A stretch of DNA of 64,000 nt from Lunularia cruciata (taxonomy: Eukaryota > Streptophyta > Marchantiopsida > Lunulariales > Lunulariaceae). Of the stretch, positions 47,303 to 58,475 are shown piece by piece. The stretch spans positions 33,976,001 through 34,040,000 of the forward strand of contig OX419757.1 in assembly GCA_948567375.1 (NCBI GenBank), read 5' to 3'. Every line of letters starts with the position of its first letter. Position 1 is the first letter of the stretch. The notes beneath the pieces were generated by a model. That model did not search any database. It saw only the letters and a program-made list of their open reading frames with translations, and had not been told where the DNA came from. Both the position numbers and the translations under genes were made by a program.

Positions 47303-49254
47303 ATGGCAGATGGTATGGTGTTGGAGAGATCAAACCGCTCCCCACTACTTGGTGCCATTTGCCATACATTTCTACTTCAGGTGAACCTGATGAAGGAGAC
47401 ATAGCAAAGAAAGATGGGGTCTTACTTTCATCCAAATCTACAAAAAGAAGCAGATGAGGAAGAGCAACAGTACATCTAATATAGCCAAAGTAGTGATGAG
47501 CATTATGCAAGAACAGGAGTACACATGAAGGTTTCAATTAATATCCCAAAGACAAGGAAGAGAAGTTGTCCTGAGGAGAGTATACCACTGGCCCAGCCCA
47601 AAAAGACAAGGAAGGTGAACCCAAAGCAAAACAACATAGTGATTGATGAGTCATTGAGTGCAAAACAATCAGAAAGTGAAGCTGAGTATGGGTCAGAAGA
47701 CTCAAAAGAAGAAGAAGAACTAGAGCTTATGTTGCAAAGCAAAGGGTCAAGCAATGGAAGTGATGATAAAAAGTAAGTTCAGCAACGAGGTGGAGACTAT
47801 GCTAACACAAAAGAACAAGAGTTCCATGCCGAGATTGACCGCATGGGAGGAGGAGACATGTTTTTTCTAGAATTGCCAAGGACGGAGATAGAAGAAACTC
47901 AAGAAGCCAAACCAAAGTTGGAGTTTCAAAAAGGTAGGAGATCAAAGAGAAGTATACCTACTGCCGATGAAGAAACCAGCAAAGCAAGCCCGGTAGAGGA
48001 AGAAGGAGGAAGCTCAGATGAAATGCCCCTAAGAGTGAGGATATTGAGACTTTGAAGTAAAGCTCCAATAGAAGAAGTGAAGAGCGCAAAACCTAAAGAA
48101 CCAAAGACTGCATGAGCCTTTGATGGGGTAGAATACTTGTCAAAGATAGTCTATCCCTTGTTATTATAGTTGAAGAAGAAGACAGAAAAGTTGAGAGGAA
48201 ATCACTCTAACTAAAAGATGAATTGGTAGTAGTGAAGTACATCAATGAAGAAAGTTTGGAGTTGAGAAGGAAGTCAATTCATGGAGAGAGGGAAATAGAA
48301 GAATTTTGGACTAAAGTAGAGCTTAGGAAGAAGGAGATTGAGAGCCTGACTGAAGACTTTGTAAAGAGAGGCAAAGCAATGATGAAGCAAGAAGAAGATC
48401 AGAAGGAGCAGATGGCAAAGATTGAGACCCTAAGGTCGTGTCATGCACTTCTGCCCTGTGACAAGCAAGTGGAAGTTATTCATTTGAAGGCTATGGCAGC
48501 AGTAATAGGACAAGAGTTGAAGAGCTTGAAGATGAGTGTGGTAGAGAAGATTGAGCTTGGCAAAGAGAGTTAATTGCGCAAAAGCATGAGGAGGAGTGAT
48601 TGCATGGGCTGATCAGAGCAATGGAAGAGCAACTCGGGCAGAGTGTGAAGGAGAAGGAAGCATTAAAGGCTGAGTTGGAAGATGAGGTGAAGATGTATTG
48701 GGAGGAGTTGCTAGTGGAGAGAGAGAAGCTAAAGTTACCTAGGCAAGAGATAGTCAAGGAAATAGTCATAAGAGTGAAAGCGGTGCTCCACATGGCATGA
48801 AGTTCAATTAGAAGAAGCAAGATTACATGAATTGAAATTGCTAGTGCAAGAGACGAGGAAGAAGAAAGAGAAGGATGTATAGTTGAATAAGTTATTAATT
48901 AGTCTAAGAGATCGAGTAGATAGGAAGATGTTAGAGGCAAGAGAGAATGTTTGTCTCAGATTGAATATAGCAAGACTAGAGTTGGATGAGATTTGGAATT
49001 GGGAAAGGAATATCTGATGGGAAGCAGTAGAAGTAGGAGTGAAGGAGCCTTCGGATCAGTCACTTGAGACATTAGAGAAGAGTGGGTCAAAAGATAGCAA
49101 TGTAAATAGATTATCCATGATCCCAATTGCAAATTGTGGTAAAGAAGTGATAAAATTAGCAAAGGAGGTAGTAGTATTAGATAGACTCAAAGAAGGAGAA
49201 ATTCTTGAAGTAGAATTGGGTTTGGAAGCTAAAGTCAAGATTGACATTGGATAG
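47303..49254 (+). pseudogene. Coiled-coil ORF of gLTR copy 3, C-terminal part
   Basis: Continues the ORF after the insertion: VPFAIHFYFR-like block near 47360, the KVSINIPKTRKRS block at 47525, acidic SEAEYGSEDSKEEEELEL near 47680, PKLEFQKGRRSKR near 47910, then long coiled-coil segments at 48223-48573 and 48600-48800, and the C-terminus KVDIG near 49235-49250. Frames change at least four times. It is close to copy 2 (same wording, for example in the YINEESLELRRKSI block) and more distant from copy 4. Confidence 0.8.
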
Positions 49255-49380
49255 GAGTAGTAGCAGATTTGAGATTTGAAGAGGCAGATATGAAGAGATG
49301 CATTGTCATTTTGGATCTGCAAGTTGGTAGAGTTATTATAGAATGGTATATTAGTTAGCTAACTATTGAAGTGCTTAGCC

Positions 49381-49388
49381 TATTTAAA
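49381..49388 (+). promoter_or_regulatory. Putative LTR core promoter (TATTTAAA) in gLTR copy 3
   Basis: Lies 127 bp after the ORF end, in the same context as 5180 and 62919 (followed by a leader with GATAGATAAAGCAAAG). Confidence 0.5.
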
Positions 49389-49733
49389 GGAGGTATTTGA
49401 AGCAACATGTTCTTCAGTATTCATAATTTTTGAAGATAGATAAAGCAAAGTCTTGATTTTCTTATGCTTGTTGCTTAAGCTTAAATCCAAGTATCAAGTC
49501 TATGTTTGTGTTTGTGAGTGTTGGGAGAAATTCAAAGTGCAAGTCAGTGTGCTTGTTTGATGGTGGAGTCCGTAGCCTTGATCTTCATTTTGTGTGTTTG
49601 ATCTTGAGTGAAGTGTGATTGAAGCAATGCCTTGACTGTTTTACTTTTTATTTGACCATTTTTGACTCATATCTCTATGGGAACAAACTTTTCCTTATTG
49701 ATTACCACAAAAGTGATACTTGTTGGGTTGTGA

Positions 49734-50432
49734 TAGCATATAATCCTCATGAACTTGTGATTGAAAAATGAGCAAGAATTCCTAACATGACAACTGAGTG
49801 GCAAAGAAGTGGCATATTTGCATTGAGCAGCTCAAAGCATTGGAATTGAGCTTAAAAGTCCAAACAAGTGCAAGAACATGAGGTTGGTTTACTCTTTTCA
49901 AGGGCTTGCATTCACAAGAATAGCACAATGTAGGCAAAGAGAAGAAGGAGAATGCCTGAAATTTTAGTGAGGAACCTTGTAATTTGGAGATTGGATATGC
50001 TAGCACATTTCAATTTCCTAGTAAAGCTATTAGTTGTCTTTTTGGCATGGAATTAGAATCTCAACCTACCTAAATTCATGTTTAAAATTGCAGCAAGTAA
50101 CTATGACAAAGGCACTAAAGGGGTATGCAAACGAGGCAATCTTGCATGATGGATAAAGAAGATTGGCAACTAGTGTTGGGAGTAGAAGCAAGCAAGCCAA
50201 CAAGAATCACCTTTGATAGGAATCGTGATACCCCAAAAGAAATGAAAGAAGTGAAGGTATCATTTTGGGAGCCAAGGAGGAACAACGGGTATAAAGTTGA
50301 GATGTATAACAACTAAAGAAAGAGAAGCATTATCAGCTCTTTAAATCAATATTAAAACCCAACTGTACCACATTGTTAGTAAACAACACATAGTGTTCTT
50401 CCATCTGATGTTTACAAGAGTGAATGTGAACT
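49734..50432 (+). pseudogene. gLTR copy 5, N-terminal half of its coiled-coil ORF
   Basis: From about 49960 frame-shifted blocks match the N-terminal part of the family ORF: RNLVIWRLDMLAHF, FLAWN near 50060, a KGVCKRGNLA block near 50120, and VFFH near 50390. The reading stops in the codons for Asn-Trp (GAAC|T) at 50432, where a minus-strand Ty3 element is inserted. It resumes in phase at 60810 (GAACTAGGCAACATGC). The upstream non-coding start of this copy was not identified. Confidence 0.68.
50428..50432. repeat. Left target-site duplication GAACT of the minus-strand Ty3 element
   Basis: GAACT at 50428-50432 and again at 60810-60814. In both places it encodes the end of the Asn-Trp pair in the interrupted ORF. 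If the LTR starts with TG, the T is shared. Confidence 0.65.
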
Positions 50433-51122
50433 GTGAGCCGGCCTGTCTCTCACTCAAGATGAACCTCTGATGGCTATTATGGTAGCGCACCATGGACTAA
50501 GAAGGCAAGGAACCCCAACTCCATCATACTCCTCCAAGGCTAACACTCCAAGACTCAAAATATTGATCACTAGAGAACTCAATGAGAGAGAGATAGTTGC
50601 AAATGAAAGGATGATGAATACCTCCTCACCCCTTGTTTATATACTTGTGAAATAATTACGTACCAAAGTTACTAATTACTGTAGTAACTCAAGTTACTAG
50701 ACTAAAAGTCAAGTAAAGTCAAAAACTAGAAAGGAATATCCATTCACATGAGCATATTCCCCTAAGCATGTGGTCTTATCTTGACCCAACCAGTAAGTCA
50801 AGGATTCCTTCACATGGGCTATCCTTGGACTAAAGAAGAATCCAAAACAAAAAGGTTTGCGGGCCCAAGAGTTCTTAACTCTTTCCTCAAAGCCAAACAC
50901 CTAGGAATAATACCAAGTCAACACACTAAAATCCAAAATAGTGGGGCTCATCTTTTCTACTTCCTCTAAAGTAAGGTCCCCTCTATCTTAGCTATGACTA
51001 ACTTTAGCTAACCATGACTAATATAGAACCATCCTTTATCTCTATATAAATAATATCTCTTAAGTACTTGTAATACCAAGCTAAATATCACAATACCACA
51101 CACATGCACAAATGGGTGTTAC
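50433..51122 (-). mobile_element. 3' LTR of the minus-strand Ty3 element
   Basis: On the minus strand it starts TGTAACACCC at 51122, right after the PPT (CCGGGGGTAAA), and runs to about 50433. TATA-like boxes are seen on the minus strand near 51045 (TATATAGAG) and 50640 (TATATAAAC). Confidence 0.65.
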
Positions 51123-52300
51123 ATTTACCCCCGGACTAAGTTTTCACTTTGTCCTCAAAGTGAAGGTCTCTCTACCTTCTATGATATATCTTCAACTTAT
51201 CATGGTTAATCCTATCAAAGTGTCTTCCTCCCAACTCTTTGAGATCATAGGTGTAATTGCCCCACACCTTCTCCACTATGAAAGGTCCAAAGTACTTAGG
51301 CAAAAACTTCTTTTGCACTCTCTTGAATCAAATAGAATCAAACAACATTACCCAATCACCTTCTTTGAAAGGCTCCACCTTCTTCTTGCCTTGCCTCTTG
51401 ATGTAGCTCTCCTTTTGTTTCCTTTGGGTTTGCTCCACTCAAACCATAGCAACTGCTCTTGCCTCTTCCAACTCCATGAATTGTTCCTTCCTTGACTTCT
51501 TTGCATCACCTCCTTGTGCTTTTTTCAATCTCCTATGAATGCTTTGGAAGGTAAGAAGGTCAAAGTGAATAGGTAAGGTAGACTCAATATCATATACCAA
51601 TTGAAATGGAGAATATCTAGTGGAAGTCTTCATGGTTGTCCTATACTCCCACAAAATTGCATGAATCTTCTTGTCCCAATGATGTTTAGCCCCCTCCATT
51701 TCTGCATCTTTGGCCAACATCATGCACAAGGTCTGATTGGTTCTCTTTTCCAAGCCATTGGAATTTGGCTTATAGGATGTAGTTACTCTATGTGTGATAG
51801 AGAAATGTCATAGCATGGCTGTAGTGATGCTTCCTATAAACTCTTCTCCTCTATCAGAAACCAACTCCAAAGGGCACCCAAACCTAGTGATAATGCGTTC
51901 ATAAAGAAATCTCCCAACTTCATCTTTATTCTTGTCCCTCAATGGTCTAGCCTCAACCCACTTAGTAAGGTAATCAGTAACTACCACAATGTACCAATTG
52001 TTCCTTGGGGTTCTATTGAGAGGACCTACAAAATCAATTCCCCACTTCTCAAAAGGTCCTAGCAATGGAATTGATCTAAGTGGTGGAGTGGATGTAGACT
52101 TTCTAGCAAAAGCTTGACAAACATGACAAGTTTTGCAATAATCAAGACAATCCTTAAAAATCCCTCTCTAATGGTAACCTGCATCTAGAATCTTGAAAGC
52201 AGTCACCTTTCCTGCAAAGTGTCCTCCACATACTAAACCTTCATGAAACCCCTTTATGAGTAGAATAGACTCTTCCTTACCCATTGCTCTTTGAAGTAGA
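51123..52300 (-). pseudogene. Integrase of the minus-strand Ty3 element
   Basis: Zinc-finger end CKTCHVCQ near 52115. Catalytic core: FEKWGIDFVGPL (first Asp, near 52040), VSDRGEEFIG near 51850 (second Asp), and the NGLEKRTNQT glutamate region near 51745. The C-terminal region GDWVMLFDS near 51325 is followed by LGGRHFDRINHDKLK, without a chromodomain. It ends at the PPT. A few stops break it, but long parts are open (51808-52065, 51439-51753). Confidence 0.88.
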
Positions 52301-52469
52301 CCATCTGCTCCTTAGTGAAAAAGAATATCCTCCACCATTATGTAAGGTCTAGATCTTGCTGCAAGGGCCTTCTTCTCCCTAGCATGCATCCTTTTTGGAT
52401 AGTTACCTCTTGTCACAAAATCCACAATCTCCTTGTACTCCATTGGAACCTCTTGAGTGACAAAGATTG

Positions 52470-53798
52470 TCATGAGCTCCTCATCCGGGAAGGAATCATC
52501 CACTGGCTCCTCTCCATCATGATCATAAACAAATCAGATAACAAATCAACATTTGCATGTTTCTTTCCTGGTCTATCCTCAGTGGTGTAGTCATACTCAG
52601 ACAAGAGTATCATCCACCTTGCTAGTCTCCCTTCAATATTAGGCTTGTTGAAGATATCATTCAAAGCCTTGTGATCCATGACAATGGTGGCTTTCCCTCC
52701 AATCAAGAAGTGTCTAAACTTCTTGAGACCAAAGATCACTGCAAACCCTTCTCTCTCCGTGACAAAGTAGTTCTTCTCTGCTGAAACCATCTGCCTACTA
52801 GCATAAGCTATTGGATGATCATACCCATCTTGGTCTAATTGACTAAGAGTGCATCCTATAGCTACATTAGAAGCATCAGTGTAGACGATGAAAGGCTTAT
52901 TCCAATCAGGTTTAGCAAAAATTGGAGCTACAACAAGGGATTGCTTGAGCTCCTTAAAAGCTTTGAGAGCCTCCTTGTCCTCCAAAATCACCATGTAATC
53001 TACACCCTTCTTCATGTAGATGGTCAATGCATAAGCCTTGTTGGAAAATGAGAAGATGAACCTCCTATAGTGTCCAACTATCCCCAAGAATTGGCGTAAC
53101 TTTGTCAAGCTTGAAGGGAATGGAAGGTCTGAGATTTTCCTCACCTTCTCAGGATCAACTGCTATTCTATCCTTGGAGATGATGTGCCCCAAAAGTAGAC
53201 CTTCTTCACATCCAAAAATGCACTTCTCTGGGTTGAGTGATGCATTTGCCTCATCCAAGCGTTGCAAGACCTTGATTAGGTTCTCAAAGTGCTCCTCCTT
53301 GCTCCCATAGACACAAAAGTCATCAATGAAGTCTCTCACAAATTTCCCAATGAAAGGTTCAAATACCTTGTTCATGAACCGTTGGAATGTGGCTGGAGCA
53401 TTGCAAAGCCCAAAAGACATGACCTTGAAAGCGTAAGTTCCCCAAGGTGTGGTGAATGTAGTGAGTTGTTGATGCTCTGGTGCAATCTTGATTTGTTTAT
53501 ATCCACTATAACCATCTCCAAAACTGTATCTCTCATGACCTGCAACCTCGTCCAAAATCTCATCAATGAATGGCAATGGGTAGTAGTCTTTCTTGGTAAT
53601 AGCATTGAGCTTCTTGTAATCCACACATACCCAAAGCTTGCCATTCTTTTTCTTCACAATGACAATTGGAGACACCCATTCTAAATTCTCTACCTCAAAG
53701 ATAAATCCAGCTTCCTTGAGCTTATGAATCTCCTCCTTCATAACCAAAGATATTGGTGGGCTAATGCAACATAGTTTTTTGGCGGATTGGTCTTGCAT
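52470..53798 (-). pseudogene. RT-RNase H of the minus-strand Ty3 element, open for 442 codons
   Basis: Largest open pol segment in the window. RT blocks in order: ISLVMKEEIHKLKEAGF, VDYKKLNAITKKDYYPLP, FTTPWGTYAFKVMSFGL, and the catalytic box as DFIDDFCVYG (FIDD). Linker block FLGIVGHYRRFI. RNase H has VYTDASNVAIG, AYASRQMVSAEKNY and the MDHKAL block near the end. The preceding segment 53761-54108 is the protease-RT linker (VRFEEIFRKF). It is part of the same polyprotein but separated by stops. Confidence 0.92.
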
Positions 53799-54384
53799 GT
53801 GACTCCACTTCTATCTTGTGCTCCTCCAAGGTGACTTCCTTCAAATCCTTGTAACTAAAAGCAAATACATGGATGAACTTGCGGAAAATCTCCTCAAATC
53901 TCACCTTCTCCTCCTTGGTAACATTTAGGCCATACTTGAGGGTAGCTAACCTTCTCTCTACCTCCTCAAGTGTCAATGGTGATTTATCTGGGTCCTTCAA
54001 AACCTCTGGCTTAGGTGCAAAATCTATAGCACACAAAGGATACACATCTAAAACAGATTCGGATTCATCCTCCTCCATGGAAGTCTCCTCTTCCATGCTT
54101 GTGTCCACACCTGAAGCTCCTTTTTCAGAATCTGATTCCCAATAATCAAAAGATGGTGTATCTTAATGTGAAGTGTTGGTGGTGTTAGTCACAAGAACTA
54201 TGACTCTATGGTTTGATGGCCCAATCCTCAAGTACCCTTTGTGCCATCAATTAGTTGTGCGTGTTGCTCTCAACCATGGCCTCCCAAGAAGTAAGTCATA
54301 GCTTGAATCCTTCAACACTTGGAAAGTCATGAGATTTTGAACTCCCATAATTGAAACTACCACTTTATCCATCACCCCTACTGG

Positions 54385-54668
54385 TCAAACTTGTTGCTTG
54401 TTTGCCATGCTCACTACAAATGTTGAAGATCTTGAGGGTATCATACCCAACTTCTTCATCAACCTTTTTGACATGGCATTTACTACTGATCCTCCATCAA
54501 CCAATGCATCCTTGATGTTGTGACCATTCACTCTCACATCAATCTTGGAGGCATATTCACAAGCCTCCCATGGTGTTGGCTTGGCATCCACCACCCCCAT
54601 TGATATTGGAGCTTTTGCCTTCTTCTTCTTCTTCTTCTTCTTGCTCCTTGTAGAACTCAAACCACCTA
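54385..54668 (-). pseudogene. Gag end and protease of the minus-strand Ty3 element
   Basis: Begins at the giant-LTR boundary (GGLSSTRS, continuing gag) and passes a lysine run. It reads into an aspartic-protease-like segment KIDVRVNGHNIKDALVDGGSVVNAM; the active site reads DGG rather than the usual DSG/DTG, a form also seen in some plant Ty3 elements. It ends near 54385 before a short region with stops. Confidence 0.7.
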
Positions 54669-55373
54669 TGACAACCCGGCAAATATCACTTTTGCGGTAA
54701 TCGGGCAAGTAAAGTTTGTTCTCGCAGAGATACGAGTCACAAATGTCCAAATACAAAGTCAAATCGTAACATGTAGTTCTTCTTGGTTGCGTCTTTAATC
54801 TCTCAGGTAGAAACCACACCTAGAAGAGAGTAACAAATTCAGAAGAGACTCTCAGTCTTGTCACAAATTTCACAGAAGAGACTCTCAGTCTTGTCACAAA
54901 TTTCACACTCCTTAATCACAACTCAATCAAATCTTTCCAAACAATCTTGATTGTGATGATTCAGGCTCTCCCAAAAATGGCACTTCACTGCAAAATGACT
55001 TTGCCTCAGAATTGTGTTCCACCCCTCCACTGAAGGCACAACTTCCTCGATCAAAATTGCTTCACATCAACCTTGCATTGCACTCATAAATGCAGAATAC
55101 TACCAACACTACAATTCCTCTCAGATCTTTCAAGGCATTGCTTCAATTGCACTTCACTCAGGATCAAACACATAGAATGAAGATCAAGGCTGTGGAATCC
55201 AACATCCAACAAGCACATTGACTTGCACTTTGAATTTCTCCAAACACTCACCAACACAAGTACAACATTGATACTCAGAATCAAGCTCAAGCGACGAGCA
55301 CTGCTTCACAGCACTTCGCTTTATCTATTCTCAGAATTATGAGCACTGAACAACATTTCTCTGCAAATGCCAC

Positions 55374-55382
55374 TCTTAAGTA
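55374..55382 (-). promoter_or_regulatory. Putative LTR core promoter in gLTR copy 4
   Basis: On the minus strand CTACTTAAG, the counterpart of CTATTTAAG at 5179-5187, 117-127 bp after the ORF end. It is followed by the same leader (AGTGGCATT...GATAGATAAAGC). Confidence 0.45.
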
Positions 55383-55498
55383 GTGAATAACTCGACAATT
55401 CTAACAACTATACCATTCTACAATAACTTTTCTAACCTGCAGATCTGAAATGACAATGCACCTCTTCATATCTACCTCTTCAAATCTCAAAACTATTA

Positions 55499-58061
55499 CT
55501 ACTCCAATCCGATGTCTACTTTGTCATCGGCTTTCAAACCCAAACCCGAAGTAAATTTACTTCCTACTATTTTTTCCTCGGGTTTCATATCTTCTACCTC
55601 TTCTACCAGATCCAGCAATCTCTTTCCTGATCTGAAATTGCACTAGTGGGTAATCTTTCTAACTCTTCATCTCTCAACCTACTCTTCTCTAATGTCTCCA
55701 CCGGTAATTCCAAAGACATTTGTACTCCTATGTTATCTACTTTGGGTTTTGCTCTAACATCTTTCTGAAGTTTTTCTATCTCTATTTTCACTAAGTCTAA
55801 TCTAATTGAAATGTTGTCTTCTACCTCTAAGATCTTCCTGTCTACACAAGTTCTGAGACTAATTAACAAGGCATTCAAATCCGTGTTCTTTGCCTGTCTT
55901 TGCCTCGTCTCCTGCACCAACAACTTCAACTCGTGCAGCCTCATCTCTTCAATCCGAATGTTGGCCTTTGTACTTAACATCACATTCATCCGGAGGACTA
56001 TCTCCTTCAAAGGCTCCAATCTCATCTTCCGCTCTTGTTCTCGATCCGCAAGCCAGTCCTCCCTGTACATCGCCAATTTTGCTTCAAACTTGGCTTTCAC
56101 CATCTCCTTCTCCTTCTGTACAACTCTCTCCTCCTGATTACGAAGTAATTCTCGTAATCTTTCTTCTTCTCTATATCGAGCTGCCAACTCTCATTGCCAG
56201 AGTTGCTTCTTCTCCTCGACACTCTCCATCACCCTATCTAGCTCCTAATCCTTTGCAGCTACTCTTGCCATAGCATGGATAACCTCTATTCTTGAATCAG
56301 CAAACTGTTGCTTCAAGATCTTGTACTCAGCTACTTGTCTCTCCCTTGCTATGTCACTCTTCTTCACAAGATCCTCTTGATAATTCACTTCTCTCTTCAG
56401 GTCTTCAATTATCTGACTTCTCACTACTGCCTCCGCTTGCAATACTTCTCTTTCCTCCTCACCTCGGGTTATACTCTTCTTCAACTCCGAGTTTTCTTCT
56501 TCTAATCTTGCCAACACCTGCAATACAATCTTTACCTCTGGACAAGTCAACTGCATCTCCTTCTTCTTGTACTCCAACTTCACCAACAAAGGACACACCA
56601 CCTTCCACAGGTACTCGACTCCATCACTCGGGGTTACTTCTTCTTGCGTGGCCACTTCCCTTTGTACTTCTTGTTCATCCGATACTTGCCTTCTCCTCTA
56701 CAGTCTTTGTATTGGAATGGACACCTCGCTTCCTGAGCTTTCATGTGCTTCTTCCTTCACCGTACTCGGCCCTGCATCATACTTCACCTTACGTCTTGAG
56801 CAAATCCTCTCTGCACTGTGATCTTCTTCTCTTTGGCCTCAATTACTTCGTCTTCCAACTGTGTTTTGTCCTCGGCTTTGATTACTGCATGTACTTCTTC
56901 TTTTGCAGCTGCCGGCGCCGATGTCATTTCTCCTCCTTCATTGCTGTTGTTACTCGTATCCCCACTCTGTAGCGTTAGCTCGGGTTCCTCCTCATGTTCT
57001 GAGTCTTTGGTCTTGAGCTCGGCATCACCTTCCGAGTCTTCATCCTCTGACTCAATCACCACCATACCTCGCCTCGGGTTGCCTCTCCTGGTCTTCTGAG
57101 GTTTCTTCATGTCTTCGGCTTTGCCTTGCCAACTTCTCTTCTTCAAATTCGGAGTACTCACTTTGATCTCCATGTTCTTCCATGTCTTCATATAGTAGTC
57201 ATCGGTGCTCCTGATTTGCAAAATATACTGCTGCTCCTTGACATCGACCTCCTTTCTCAGATCAGGATAGAAGTGCGACACCATTCGCGTTTGCTCCGCC
57301 AAGTTTAGCAAATTCAACCCGAGGTAGAAATGCGCTGCAAATGGCACGATGTAGTGTGGAGGCAATTTATCCCACAGATTCCACACCATTTGTCTTGTTC
57401 TCCCATGGAAACACCTCGCCCAATTGATCGGTTCTCCTGCAAATAACTTGTGAAAGAACACCGCTTGGTGTTTCATCACATATGTGGTTCTCTCCAGCTT
57501 CAGGATGGCCATCAGCGCACTCAAAATTCCTCTCTTCACAAGGTCTTTGTAGCTCTCAACTTTGTACCCATTCTTTGTCCGCTTTGACGAGAATGCATCT
57601 CTCACTTCTTGGGTTTCTTGAGCTATCTCTCCCTTCTCCAAGAACGTGGCCCCCTGCTCCGAGCATGCTTCCTTCCCGAGTACGAGTCTCCAATCCGACT
57701 TTGTCCAGCGAGCCAGATTTCCTCTCTTCTCTTCTTCCTCGGGTCCATCGAGACACTTGCTCTTGATGATTTCTGTCATGAAACCTGGAAAGCTCACATT
57801 CCAGTTCTACGCCAAGAAAGTGATCCGAAGTCGGCTCAAGACTTTGATCCTAGCGATCACATCTAACCTCTGAATTGCATGATTTCTCACTGCAAATTCA
57901 GAGTTCTTCTTTCCTCCTCCCATCTCTTCTGCCTTCTCACTATCTCTTGATTTCACTCTCGTGACTTCACCCTTACACACTAACGCGTTTCCAACTCTAT
58001 TTCCCTTCCCACGATCACCTGCAAGATGACTTCTCAACGGCAAAGGAAAATTACTCAACAT
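55499..58061 (-). pseudogene. Coiled-coil ORF inside the giant LTR, least damaged copy
   Basis: Unknown protein of about 850 codons. The N-terminal part (58061-57420) has conserved blocks AIQRLDVIARIKVLSRLR, WRLVLGKEACSEQGATF, NGYKVESYKDL and AGEPINWARCF. A block PPHYIVPFAAHFYLGLNLL lies near 57320. A Lys-rich and then acidic segment (SEDEDSEGDAE near 57040) follows, then a long coiled coil (56655-55603) and the C-terminus KVDIGLE at 55499. Damage is light: TAG at 57807 (a Trp codon in copy 2), a frameshift between 56784 and 56655, stops at 56245 and 56191, and a frameshift near 55610. The central block weakly recalls the putative plant transposon protein domain found in other retroelements; that is a guess. 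No zinc knuckle, protease or polymerase motif. A TATA-like box at 58081-58088 lies only 20 bp before the ATG. Confidence 0.72.
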
Positions 58062-58475
58062 TTTGTCGTTACGAGTTCAATTTTTATAGAGTTGCGCTTT
58101 CTTTGTCTTTCTTCACTTTGAATTTCTACCGAGAAATCATACCTCATGCATGCACCTGTCACTGTCAATCAACCTTCGCGCATATGGGCCACCGGGTTTT
58201 GCATAGTCCCTTCTTGAATTTCTCACCCCGACAAAAAGTTGTTAGACTATCTTTGCCTTGGGTTGAGCTCCCCCCAATACGAAGACACCTTACATTGGGT
58301 TGTATGCTGACATGGCATTTCCGAGTACTTCACCTTATGACCCAAAGTCACTTTACTTTGGGTTTCATCCCAAAGACTCTTTTCTTCACCTTCTTTGGCC
58401 ATACAGGCGCAATCCGACTTCTCTATACACTTCTTCTTCTTTATTTTGAAAAAAACAAAAAATATGGGCTCCACA

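Larger units (their letters stand above)
43964..49733 (+). mobile_element. gLTR copy 3 (right LTR), interrupted
   Basis: Begins TGTCGTACCCACATT after the PPT and ends near 49733 in TTGTTGGGTTGTGA, the counterpart of GGGTTGTCA. Without the 2227-bp insertion (45076-47302) it is about 3.5 kb. It contains the whole coiled-coil ORF region (44237-49254), the TATTTAAAGG promoter motif at 49381 and a tail shortened by about 350 bp near 49640 compared with copies 1 and 4. Confidence 0.78.
54669..58475 (-). mobile_element. gLTR copy 4: 3.8-kb solo giant LTR with an internal ORF (best copy)
   Basis: On the minus strand it starts TGTGGAGCCCATATT (58475) and ends GGGTTGTCA (54669): TG...CA with short inverted ends. 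It interrupts gag of the surrounding Ty3 element: gag reads up to RGG on one side and resumes GGLSSTRS on the other, with CCACC-containing flanks (ACCACCTA and CCACCCCTA). It contains no gag-pol. A single copy with LTR-type ends and no internal domain is what LTR-LTR recombination leaves. The ORF occupies 58061-55499, the core promoter CTTAAG is near 55378, and the tail 55370-54669 would be R-U5. Confidence 0.78.

Noticed and set aside
49734-49780. Similarity between sequence after 49733 and after 63546 (AATCCTCA)
   Set aside because: Only about 11 shared bases; too short to claim a common internal region.
56292-57099. Long plus-strand Ser/Leu/Pro-rich ORFs (226 and 93 codons)
   Set aside because: Complement of the Glu/Lys-rich coiled-coil ORF on the minus strand; the composition explains the openness.
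58081-58088. TATA-like box upstream of the giant-LTR ORF (minus strand)
   Set aside because: It lies only 20 bp before the ATG, so a normal start site would fall after that ATG; the matching sequence is not evident in copies 2 and 3.
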